From Mariprofundus sp. NF (GTDB lineage Bacteria; Pseudomonadota; Zetaproteobacteria; Mariprofundales; Mariprofundaceae), in the NCBI RefSeq assembly GCF_013387455.1, contig NZ_VWNC01000001.1, positions 496,001 to 560,000 of the forward strand: a DNA stretch of 64,000 nt, read 5' to 3'. Below are positions 17,056 through 25,823 of this stretch, in pieces; the first letter of the stretch is position 1, and every line of letters starts with the position of its first letter. Made by a program: the position numbers and the translations under genes. The notes below the pieces were generated by a model. That model was not told the DNA's origin, made no database searches, and worked only from the letters and a program-made list of their open reading frames with translations.

Positions 17056-20000
17056 ATGATTAAAACGGTAACCCTTGTTCGCCTGCTGGCGCTGTCATGT
17101 GTGACGGCAGCCAGTGCTGTTGCGTTTGCAGCAGAGGGGGATGTTTACCGTTTAATGGATGATTCCAACCTTCGTCAGGGCCCTGATAGCTCTTATGCAG
17201 CAGCAGCGATGGCTCATAAGGGTGATGAGGCGGTTGAGCTGAGTAGAAGTAGTCGGTGGGTGCATGTTCGTATGCAGGATGGTTCAACAGGCTGGTTATA
17301 CAACGCCTCACTGCAGCCGATTGCCACTGCTACAACGTCAGTTTCACCCATCCAGAAACCTGCTGCGGTTCAAATTTCTGATCAGAAGAAAACGTTGGTC
17401 GTAAGTGAAGTTCAACCACTCACTGGAGAGCAGAAGACGACTGCCGTTAAACCTGTGAAACCAGCGGAACATCGCCCAGTGATCAAACAGGGCGAAGTCT
17501 CCGAAGCATTTGTACTCAATGGCTATGGCGCTGTTTCTGAAAAAGAAGAAACAACAGCAGTACCAGCTAAAACAGTTGCTCAGTCCAAGCCTGTGGTTGT
17601 AAGTGAAGTTCAACCAGCAGAGCAGCAGGCGGCTATCGTTAAACCTGTGAAACCAGCAGAACATCGCCCAGTGATCAAGCAGGGTGAAGTGGCCGAAGCG
17701 TTTGTGCTCAACGGTTATGGTTCTCTGCCAGCAGCTGAAGTTAAACCGGTTGTCATGCCTGAGAAGCGTGTTGATGAAATGCCGGTGGTAAAAGCTGAAG
17801 AGCCTGTGGTTTGGCAGCTCTCTCCAGAATCCACAACAGAGTCTGATTCCCGGACAGCCACTGCATCAACACAACAGCCTGTCGTGACAGATAAAGAACC
17901 GGTGTCGCCTGTTTCCGTGGCGGTTAAGGACGAGCTGGCAGATGTTCCGACATCTGTTGAGGCTAAGGAGCAAGTTGTTGTCGTTGAATCAACTGCAGGC
18001 ACGACTGGTGTAATAGAGTCATATCAGATTGATTCAGAAAAACCGATTGAAAAGAGTGCTTCAGTAGTCGCGGCTGATGCAGCTACTGTTGGTATGCAAC
18101 AAGAGGGTGATGTTGCGGTTGCAGATCTACTTAAGGAAGAACCATTAGTTGAATCTGCGTCTGCTGCGAAAATAGCAGAGAAGGCAGCGACAGAGAGAGC
18201 AGCGGCAGAGAGAGCAGCGGCAGAGAGAGCAGCGGCAGAGAGAGCAGCGGCAGAGAGAGCAGCGGCAGAGAGAGCAGCGACAGAGAGAGCAGCCGATGTT
18301 CAGGTTGAGGCCACACCTTTGCTGATCAGGGACGAACCTGAGGCAACGGTTGCTGCCGTTGAAATCCAACAGGGTGAAGCGTCTCAGATTGTTCAGACAA
18401 CGACCATTCGATCAGGGCCGGGAGCACTGTTTGAAGTTCTGGGTTGGGTAGGGTCCGGCGCTGAGATTGTAACACTTGATCAGCAGGGTCACTGGTTGAA
18501 AGTACAGATGAAACAGAGTGGCCGCATCGGCTGGATTGAGGCAGAAGCCTTAAATCAGGGACCAGTGTCGGATCGGCCTGTATATGTTGCAAAAGAGAGT
18601 GTGCCTGCGTTGCCTGCTGAAGAGGTTGCCCCTTCACCACTAACGCCAGTTGTAGTCGAGATGCCAATGGCAGAAGTGAAGGCTGATCTGCAGCCAACCT
18701 CCCCGATTGCTGAGCAGGATGCGGCTAAGGACCTCTACCGCTTTGAAAAGAATGCAAATCTGCGTGCAGGCCCTGATGCCAGGTTTGATGTGGTCTCATG
18801 GGCAAGCACGGGTGCCTATGCTGTTGAGTTGGCTCGTCAGGGTAGTTGGTACCGCATGCAGATGCAGGAAAGCAAATTGATCGGCTGGGTCTACAAGAAC
18901 TCTATTGCACTTGTCCGGGCAGCAGCGCCGGTGGTTGTTGAGAGCGCGCCACAGGTGCAGGAGCAGCCTGCGATGGTTGCTGTAAAAGAATCAGCACCCG
19001 TAACAACGACTACGCCATCGGTAGCACCGATAGCTGCTCCTGCAACAGAAAAACGCTACCTGTTTGCATCTGATGCCGGACTAAGGGCAGGGCCTGGAAG
19101 TCAGTTTGATGTGGTCGCTAATGGTGCAGCCAACGAGACGGCGACCGAGATAGACCGTAAAGGAACGTGGAGCAGAGTTCGTTTGACCCTAAGTAACAAG
19201 GTGGGATGGGTTGCAAGTTCTCTTCTAACGCCACTTGTAGCGGGAGCCACAACTGTTGCAGCTGTAGCGACACCTGTTTCTGCTACAGCAGTGACTGAAC
19301 TCCCAGCTTCTGAAGTCGATCTGCAGCCCACGGTTATACCACTGAAAGCTGGTTTGGCAGAGTCTGAGCCGGTTGTTAAACCTGTTCCAGTTAAGCTGGT
19401 TGCAGATAAGAAACCACTCTTTTTCTTCAAAGAGACAAGTAAACTTAAGGCTGGCCCAGGCAATCAGTTTGATGCTGTGGCATGGGGTGCTCGCAATGAG
19501 ACCGCCAGTGAGATTGATCGCAAAGGCGACTGGTCGAGGGTTCGCCTGACACTGAGCAATAAGGTTGGCTGGATTACTAATGCGCTGCTGATTCCTGCTG
19601 AGGTGGTGACTCACACCGCATCTGCTCCTGCACTGCTGACATCGTCGACAGATATGCCGCAGGCAGGCGGCCTCTATGAGGTGATCAAAACCTCTACCTT
19701 GCGTGTTGATGCGAAAAGTAGTGCCGAGGTCAATGGCTGGATCGGAAAGAGCGAGCCTGTTGTGGTGCTTGAGCGCCGGAGCGGTTGGGCACGCGTGAAT
19801 CCGCAGGCTGCCAATAACCATGTCGGCTGGATCAAAACAGATGTATTGAAGGAGATCTCTGCTACGACTCTGACGCTGCGCGAAGGCGAACATTTCATCA
19901 GCAAGCGTAATCTGAATAACTACGCTGAAAGAGTATCACACGGCGAAACATTTAACTTCTCCTATGCTGCACTGGAACAGGCCCTCTACAGGGTGCCTGT

Positions 20001-21651
20001 TGAGGAGTTTTTTATCGACATCGACAGGGATGATCTCGAAGCGATCTTCCGCAAAGATGTGTATGATAAATCCTCTTTTGATTTTGAGATGAAAACCAAA
20101 GGGCTTACACTGAACAGAACGATGCTTGGCCGTCTGAGTGTGCTGGGAAGTTCGACACGTGTATTTGAAAAGAAATCTCTACTCATCAAGCTGGATAAAG
20201 ATTCCGGCCGCTCCTATGGACGGCGCAGGATAGCTTTGCGAGCCATGGCTACTGATAAGGCGATGATGCGTGAGTGGATGACCTGGAAATTGCTGGCGGC
20301 ACTGGGTATGAAGGTGCCGGAAGTTCACTTTACCCGTGTCAATTTTAATAACGGTGAAAAGGTTGGCATCTATCTCTCGGTTGAGTGGATGGGTGATAGC
20401 TTCCTGGCCGGTAATGATATGGATGTGAATGGTGAGTTCTTCCAGCCCGAAGATGCATTCCACTGTGGTGATCTGCATACCACTGATCAGGAGCAGTTGG
20501 CCCTCTGCTTCAACAAGATTACGCCACCGGATGCGGATTACAGTTCATTGAGCGACATGGCAAAAGCCGTTAAAGGTGCTTCGGTTGAAGAGATGCATAA
20601 GGTGCTGGCGAACTATTTTGAGGATGAGTCGGTCATCAACTGGATTGTGATCAACTCGCTCGTTACCAATGGTGATACCTACAATAAGAACTACTGGTTA
20701 TACAGGGATCCGACAAAGGGTAAGTGGACCGTAGTGCCATGGGATTATAATCTGACATTCGGACGCACCTACGATGCCTTTGTTGAGAGCCCCTACACGA
20801 TCTTTAATGATAACTTCCAGTACTGGTATCCACCTGATGTGGGTGCGAGTAACCCGATAAAAGATAAAGCGCTACAGAATCCACAGCTACGCAGCCGTAT
20901 TGAGAAGAGAATCCGGCATCTGTTGGGTCTGGAGCCTAATGGTACCGAATCGACCTATGGCTGGTTCTCGCCAACTGTAATGCATGCGAGGATTGGTAAT
21001 CTGGCATCGGTGATGGGTAAGGAGCTGTTCAAGGATAACCTGCTCACCTATGGCGAAGAGGATTTCAAGAAGATTTATGAAACGCTGATGTATTATGTTA
21101 CCTCACATGCCAACTTCCTGAACGTGAAACTGTTCGGAGAGTTTAAGTGGGTGCCGGCAGATCCGAATGCCCCTATCGTATTTGATCCTCCGCTGCCTAA
21201 ACATCTCTATGGTGAAGGTGAAATCAAAAAAGGTGGAGACTCTCTGCGCATGACAGATCAGAGCTGGGGTCTGCTTGCCGGTTATCTGATGCTCGACAGG
21301 CCGGTAGAATCCACAACAAAATTTTCACTTGAAGTTGAAGGTGGGCAGCGGCCGAAATCACTGCCGACCGGGCAGCAGGCAAAGCGTTGCGTGCAGCGTT
21401 CCTGGGTGCTCTCTACGAAAGGAAAAGCTGTTAATGGCGACCTGTTGGTCGAGTACACTCAGGAAAACTCAAGGCGGACCGAGGTGCCTGAGACACTGCA
21501 TGAGAATCAGCTGGAGCTCTGGATGTATAATGGCGATCGCTGGAAACCTCTGAAGACTGAAGTGAATGAGTATGCCAACACCCTTACGGCCAAAGGTGTA
21601 CGATTTACTTCCGGAAAAGCACATAGGTTTGTGGCTTGTAGTCCATTTTAA
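17056..21651 (+). CDS. Giant SH3b-repeat protein with C-terminal CotH kinase-like domain
   Basis: A 1531-residue secreted protein with signal peptide (cleavage near AFA-AEG). Six SH3b domains, each with an L-R-x-G-P-type core and a final G-W-[IVL], occur near residues 28-84, 437-495, 556-617, 665-726, 790-850 and 870-935. Between the first two, a linker block with HRPVIKQGE and AFVLNGYG occurs twice, and an (A-A-A-E-R) stretch is encoded by 15-bp repeats. From about 985 a CotH-like domain begins (FFIDIDRDDLEAIF) and contains KNYWLYRDP and VVPWDYNLTFG (about 1223). CotH proteins are atypical kinases of spore coats, and relatives occur in polymer-associated surface proteins. It may modify or bind the exopolymer or its proteins; this is inference. 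Confidence 0.85.
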   Translation: MIKTVTLVRLLALSCVTAASAVAFAAEGDVYRLMDDSNLRQGPDSSYAAAAMAHKGDEAVELSRSSRWVHVRMQDGSTGWLYNASLQPIATATTSVSPIQKPAAVQISDQKKTLVVSEVQPLTGEQKTTAVKPVKPAEHRPVIKQGEVSEAFVLNGYGAVSEKEETTAVPAKTVAQSKPVVVSEVQPAEQQAAIVKPVKPAEHRPVIKQGEVAEAFVLNGYGSLPAAEVKPVVMPEKRVDEMPVVKAEEPVVWQLSPESTTESDSRTATASTQQPVVTDKEPVSPVSVAVKDELADVPTSVEAKEQVVVVESTAGTTGVIESYQIDSEKPIEKSASVVAADAATVGMQQEGDVAVADLLKEEPLVESASAAKIAEKAATERAAAERAAAERAAAERAAAERAAAERAATERAADVQVEATPLLIRDEPEATVAAVEIQQGEASQIVQTTTIRSGPGALFEVLGWVGSGAEIVTLDQQGHWLKVQMKQSGRIGWIEAEALNQGPVSDRPVYVAKESVPALPAEEVAPSPLTPVVVEMPMAEVKADLQPTSPIAEQDAAKDLYRFEKNANLRAGPDARFDVVSWASTGAYAVELARQGSWYRMQMQESKLIGWVYKNSIALVRAAAPVVVESAPQVQEQPAMVAVKESAPVTTTTPSVAPIAAPATEKRYLFASDAGLRAGPGSQFDVVANGAANETATEIDRKGTWSRVRLTLSNKVGWVASSLLTPLVAGATTVAAVATPVSATAVTELPASEVDLQPTVIPLKAGLAESEPVVKPVPVKLVADKKPLFFFKETSKLKAGPGNQFDAVAWGARNETASEIDRKGDWSRVRLTLSNKVGWITNALLIPAEVVTHTASAPALLTSSTDMPQAGGLYEVIKTSTLRVDAKSSAEVNGWIGKSEPVVVLERRSGWARVNPQAANNHVGWIKTDVLKEISATTLTLREGEHFISKRNLNNYAERVSHGETFNFSYAALEQALYRVPVEEFFIDIDRDDLEAIFRKDVYDKSSFDFEMKTKGLTLNRTMLGRLSVLGSSTRVFEKKSLLIKLDKDSGRSYGRRRIALRAMATDKAMMREWMTWKLLAALGMKVPEVHFTRVNFNNGEKVGIYLSVEWMGDSFLAGNDMDVNGEFFQPEDAFHCGDLHTTDQEQLALCFNKITPPDADYSSLSDMAKAVKGASVEEMHKVLANYFEDESVINWIVINSLVTNGDTYNKNYWLYRDPTKGKWTVVPWDYNLTFGRTYDAFVESPYTIFNDNFQYWYPPDVGASNPIKDKALQNPQLRSRIEKRIRHLLGLEPNGTESTYGWFSPTVMHARIGNLASVMGKELFKDNLLTYGEEDFKKIYETLMYYVTSHANFLNVKLFGEFKWVPADPNAPIVFDPPLPKHLYGEGEIKKGGDSLRMTDQSWGLLAGYLMLDRPVESTTKFSLEVEGGQRPKSLPTGQQAKRCVQRSWVLSTKGKAVNGDLLVEYTQENSRRTEVPETLHENQLELWMYNGDRWKPLKTEVNEYANTLTAKGVRFTSGKAHRFVACSPF
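18184..18288 (+). repeat. Seven 15-bp in-frame tandem repeats
   Basis: Seven units of GCAGCGRCAGAGAGA encode AATER or AAAER. They sit between the first and second SH3b domains of the giant protein, and the reading frame is kept whatever the copy number. Such tracts can change length by slippage, which would alter the length of a charged helical linker. Confidence 0.95.
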
Positions 21652-21840
21652 TTCTGACTGCAGGCTTCAGAACTGTTGGTTTAAGAACGGCGTGATGCTG
21701 TTTTGTCATTAGATTTCACATTGCATCTGATGAAGTTATATCGATTTTGAGATAGTCTCTGGATGAGTATGAATTCCAGCATGGCTGAAACAGACTGAAT
21801 CTTCTTGTTGTGAAGATGGAGCTTGAATGAATGGTGAAGC

Positions 21841-23106
21841 ATGAAAAATCTGATCGCTAAAGTATGGGAAGACTTCCGCAGCCCTGAGGGTATTGCCACC
21901 ATGCGTTTTGCCATTCGACTGTTTCTCATTCTACTGGCTTACTATCTCATGAAGCCGGTGCGGGAGGAGCTGATCCTTGATGGCGGCAGTGCCGTGATCA
22001 GGAGTTATGCGCTGGCGGCTCAGGCAGCAATATTGCTGATTATGGTGCCGATATACGGGCACATCATCAAACATCTGCATGGCGATAAACTTTTCCATAT
22101 TGTTACTATTTTCCTGGCAGCCAATATCGGTCTGTTCTATCTGCTTGGCTCTTCGGGCATGGATATCGGTGTGCCATTCTTTATCTGGCTGGGCATCTTC
22201 TCGGTGGTTCAGATATCCCAGTTCTGGACCATGGTCAGTGATTACCACTGTGTGGAGAAGGGTAAGCGACTCACCTCATATATTGCCATTGGCGGCTCAC
22301 TTGGTGCAATGATTGGCTCGATGGTGGCCAAGACACTCTATGTGGAACTCGGTGCATACGGATTGATGCTGATGGCCATTGCTATGCTGGTTGTGGCTGT
22401 GATTATCCCTGGTGCCAACGTTGAGATGCGTAAGGATGAGGATGACAAGGTGGATGATGAGTCACTCAAACATCTGCTTGGTGGCCTCAAACGGGTTCTG
22501 GATGTCCCTTATTTGCGCTGGATTGCCGCCTCGGTTGTGCTGCTGAATCTTATTAACTCCACCGGCGAGTTTGTGCTTGCAGATTTTGTTACGGCAGAGA
22601 AAAGTGGTAAGGAGATTGGTGAGTTCTACTCCACCTTCTACCTCTATGTGAATATCGCCACACTTGTACTGCAGGCCTTTGTGGTGCGCCCTCTCTATCA
22701 GGCTATTGGTGTCGGCGGTGCCCTGATCAGTCTGGCTGTGATTAATCTCTCGATGTATATCTCAGTGCTTGCCTTCCCTGTTCTGGCCTGGTTTGCCATT
22801 GTTAAGATGGCTGATAACAGTATCGATTATTCGGTGGCCAATACGACCAAGCAGATTCTCTTTCTGCCGCTGGACCGCTTTACACGTTATGAAGGTATGC
22901 TGGCAGTGAATACCTTTTTCACCCGCTTTGGAGACCTGATTCAGGGCGGTCTCATCTTTTTGGTTATCTCTTTTCTGGCACTTCCGACCATGGTACTGGT
23001 CGGTGTCAATATTGCGCTCTGCCTGTTATGGCTGTTTGTTACCTATAATGTAAGTAAACGTTTTAAAGAGTGGAGTAAGCGTTCCGAAGCAGTAAATAAA
23101 ACATAA
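21841..23106 (+). CDS. Npt1/Npt2-type nucleotide transporter-like membrane protein
   Basis: A 421-residue polytopic protein with about twelve membrane helices. The opening RLFLILLAYYLMKPVREELI and the later TSYIAIGGSLGAMIGS match the MFS-like branch that contains NTP/NDP exchange transporters (Npt1/Npt2, AAA family). In free-living bacteria these relatives have no settled substrate. Here it stands between the SH3b/CotH gene and the GDP-mannose gene, so a role in moving a nucleotide or polymer precursor is possible. The ATG at 21841 has only a weak ribosome site (GGTGAAG). A 189-base gap precedes it, so it may have its own promoter. Confidence 0.75.
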   Translation: MKNLIAKVWEDFRSPEGIATMRFAIRLFLILLAYYLMKPVREELILDGGSAVIRSYALAAQAAILLIMVPIYGHIIKHLHGDKLFHIVTIFLAANIGLFYLLGSSGMDIGVPFFIWLGIFSVVQISQFWTMVSDYHCVEKGKRLTSYIAIGGSLGAMIGSMVAKTLYVELGAYGLMLMAIAMLVVAVIIPGANVEMRKDEDDKVDDESLKHLLGGLKRVLDVPYLRWIAASVVLLNLINSTGEFVLADFVTAEKSGKEIGEFYSTFYLYVNIATLVLQAFVVRPLYQAIGVGGALISLAVINLSMYISVLAFPVLAWFAIVKMADNSIDYSVANTTKQILFLPLDRFTRYEGMLAVNTFFTRFGDLIQGGLIFLVISFLALPTMVLVGVNIALCLLWLFVTYNVSKRFKEWSKRSEAVNKT

Positions 23107-23133
23107 ATCTGATTTAATTATGGTGGGGATCAT

Positions 23134-24546
23134 ATGAGTTCAACAATTAAAGCGATAGTTCTGGCCGGTGGTTCGGGAAGCCGTTTGTGGCCGCTTTCCA
23201 GGCAGCAGTTGCCCAAGCAGTTTCTCAACCTTAACGGTGTAGACAGCATGCTCAGTGCCACCATTGGTCGACTCGCGCCGATGGTGCAAAAAAAGGATGT
23301 CTGGGTGGTGACCGGGGAGTCACATGCAACCGGCGAAGCATTCTCTGAGCTGGATGGGTTGAACAAGATTCTTGAGCCTTGTGGACGCAATACGGCACCT
23401 GCGATTGCCATTGCTGCAGCCCTGATGCAGGACATGACAGGAGAGGACCCGATCATGGTGGTTCTGCCTGCTGATCATATCGTGGCCAAAAAAGAGGCAT
23501 TTCAGGATTGTCTGATGCAGGCAGTTAAAGTGGCTGAAGCGGATCAACTGGTCACTTTCGGTATTGTGCCGACGGATCCGGAAACCGGTTTTGGTTATAT
23601 TCAGGCTGATGCAGCCGGAGAGGGTGGTATCCGTAAGGTTCTTCGTTTTGTTGAGAAACCGAATCTTGAAAATGCCCAGCGTATGCTTGATGACGGTAAC
23701 TATTACTGGAATTCAGGTATGTTTGTCTGGAAGGCCTCAGTGATTCTTGAAGAGGTAGAGCGTTATATTCCAGAGCTTTCTGCGTTGCTGAATTCAATGC
23801 GCCAGCGCTGGAATGGTGATGAGTCCTGGCAGAATGTGCTGCGTGAATGTTTTGATCAGATGCCGGATGTCTCGATTGATTATGGTGTCATGGAAAATTC
23901 ACAGCGTGTATCACTGGTCTCTGCAGATATCGGCTGGTCGGATGTCGGTAGCTGGGATGCTGTGCATGAGATGGCTGATCATGATGAAAATGGCAATGAT
24001 GTTGTGGGTCATGTGCTGGCTATTGATTGCCACAATACCCTGCTGCGCAGTGAGAAGAGCCTGATCGCGGCGGTTGGACTGAAAGATATTATTGCCGTGG
24101 AGACACCCGATGCGATTCTGCTCTGTAAGGTGGGCGAGAGTCAGCGTGTACGTGAGATCGTCGACGCCCTGAAAACGGGTGAGGATAGTTATCACCTTGA
24201 ACATGTCACAGTACGCAGACCATGGGGTAGTTATACTGTCTTAGAGGGGCGTGCCGATGGTTACCAGATCAAGCGCATTGTCGTGTTGCCGGGCGCCAGC
24301 TTGAGTCTGCAGTCGCACCAGCACCGTTCAGAGCACTGGGTGGTTGTGGCTGGAACCGCGACGGTAACCTGCGGTGAGATGATTCGAACCGTGGCCAAAA
24401 ATGGCAGCGCCTATATCCCGATTGGTGAGGTTCATCGTCTTCAGAATCTTGGCAAGGTACCCCTGCAGCTGATCGAAGTGCAGGTGGGTGATTATCTCGG
24501 TGAAGATGACATTCAACGTTTTGAGGATACCTACGGACGCCAGTGA
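23134..24546 (+). CDS. manC: Mannose-1-phosphate guanylyltransferase / mannose-6-phosphate isomerase
   Basis: A 470-residue type II phosphomannose isomerase/GDP-mannose pyrophosphorylase. The nucleotidyltransferase domain has LAGGSGSRLWPLSR at residue 10 and FVEKP near 170. The C-terminal cupin isomerase domain begins near 350 and shows RPWGSY and QSHQHRSEHW. It makes GDP-mannose, the donor for mannose- or fucose-type residues in polysaccharides. A GTGGGGAT ribosome site stands just before the ATG. Its place next to the exopolysaccharide genes suggests a mannose-derived sugar in the polymer. The family is also called algA, cpsB or xanB. Confidence 0.93.
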   Translation: MSSTIKAIVLAGGSGSRLWPLSRQQLPKQFLNLNGVDSMLSATIGRLAPMVQKKDVWVVTGESHATGEAFSELDGLNKILEPCGRNTAPAIAIAAALMQDMTGEDPIMVVLPADHIVAKKEAFQDCLMQAVKVAEADQLVTFGIVPTDPETGFGYIQADAAGEGGIRKVLRFVEKPNLENAQRMLDDGNYYWNSGMFVWKASVILEEVERYIPELSALLNSMRQRWNGDESWQNVLRECFDQMPDVSIDYGVMENSQRVSLVSADIGWSDVGSWDAVHEMADHDENGNDVVGHVLAIDCHNTLLRSEKSLIAAVGLKDIIAVETPDAILLCKVGESQRVREIVDALKTGEDSYHLEHVTVRRPWGSYTVLEGRADGYQIKRIVVLPGASLSLQSHQHRSEHWVVVAGTATVTCGEMIRTVAKNGSAYIPIGEVHRLQNLGKVPLQLIEVQVGDYLGEDDIQRFEDTYGRQ

Positions 24547-24594
24547 ATATGAAGCGTTGCTGATCAGCCTCTTTACAGGAAGTATTGGCTTACG

Positions 24595-25821
24595 ATGAAA
24601 TCGATCAGGCCCATATTCGGACTTATTGCACTGTTACTTCTGCCGATGCTTGCATCTGCGGCTGAAGGTGAAGTGCGCGATGTGCGACTGTGGACGGCAC
24701 CTGATCACTCGCGCGTTGTGTTTGATCTCAATCAAAAGGTCGAATACAAAGTATTCCGTCTGCACAGTCCCGAACGCATCGTCATAGATATTGAGCATGC
24801 AAAGATCATCTCTGATTTGAAAAATCTGAAGCTGCCCGATCCTGTTGTGCAGACTGTGCGCCATGGGAAGCCGACGCCGGATGTATTGCGCATTGTCATG
24901 GATGTGAAGGAGAAGGTGCAGCCGCGCTCTTTTCTGCTTAAACCGATGCAGGGTAAACCCTATCGGCTGGTCGTTGATCTTACCCGACCTGAGCAGGCTA
25001 AAAAAGCAGCAGTAACTGCGGGTGAATCCAAATCGAAAAAGGGGCTGATTATTGCCATTGATGCGGGTCATGGTGGTGAGGATCCCGGTGCTGTCGGACC
25101 GCGTAAACTGTATGAGAAACAGGTGACACTGGCCGTTGCCAAAGAGCTGGCTAAAATCGTTAATGCAACGCCGGGTATGAAAGCGGTGTTGATTCGTAAG
25201 GGTGACTACTTTGTGCCGTTAAAGAAGCGGGTGTTACTAGCGCGCAAGTCCAAGGCAGATCTGATGATCAGTATTCATGCCGATGCGGTGCGCCAGCGTA
25301 ATGTTGAAGGTGCAAGTGTCTATACCCTCTCTGAGCGTGGTGCGACCCAGGATAAAGCCGCACGTGCACTGGCTGCCAAAGAGAATGCGGCAGATGAGAT
25401 TGGCGGTGTTGAGATTGATCAGGTGGATGATCCGATGGTGAACATGATTCTTGGTGATATGTTCCGCCGAGATAGCCTCAATAGCTCCCAGATTCTGGCC
25501 GAATCGATTATTGGTAAGTTGAGGGGCGCAGGTCCAATTAAGTACTCCACCCCTAAACGAGCCCGTTTTGTGGTGTTAGGGGCGATGGAGATTCCCAGTG
25601 TTCTGGTTGAGCTGGACTACATATCCAACCCGGCCAGGGAGAAGAAGCTGAAAAGTAGCAAGCATCAGAAGCGACTCGCCTCAGCCCTGTTTGGCGCCAG
25701 TATGAACTTCTTTGAGAAGATGGGGCGCATCAAAAGCTCCACAGGCCAGGCAAAATCTTCTGCCGGATTAAAATCTGCCGCTGATCAGAAACAGCTTGCA
25801 GTGAACAGTCCAACACTCTGA
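24595..25821 (+). CDS. amiC: N-acetylmuramoyl-L-alanine amidase with AMIN domain
   Basis: A 408-residue periplasmic peptidoglycan amidase. A signal peptide (ends ASA-AEG) is followed by an AMIN domain (about 25-125), which targets division sites, and an Amidase_3 domain from about 150. Zinc ligands are visible in DAGHGGEDPGA (His near 161 with Glu near 176) and SIHADA (about 228). The catalytic Glu lies in VLVELDYISN near 342. It cleaves the amide bond between MurNAc and L-Ala during cell separation. It is 48 bases after manC and two bases before msbA. AmiB and AmiC cannot be told apart by sequence alone. Confidence 0.9.
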   Translation: MKSIRPIFGLIALLLLPMLASAAEGEVRDVRLWTAPDHSRVVFDLNQKVEYKVFRLHSPERIVIDIEHAKIISDLKNLKLPDPVVQTVRHGKPTPDVLRIVMDVKEKVQPRSFLLKPMQGKPYRLVVDLTRPEQAKKAAVTAGESKSKKGLIIAIDAGHGGEDPGAVGPRKLYEKQVTLAVAKELAKIVNATPGMKAVLIRKGDYFVPLKKRVLLARKSKADLMISIHADAVRQRNVEGASVYTLSERGATQDKAARALAAKENAADEIGGVEIDQVDDPMVNMILGDMFRRDSLNSSQILAESIIGKLRGAGPIKYSTPKRARFVVLGAMEIPSVLVELDYISNPAREKKLKSSKHQKRLASALFGASMNFFEKMGRIKSSTGQAKSSAGLKSAADQKQLAVNSPTL

Positions 25822-25823
25822 AC

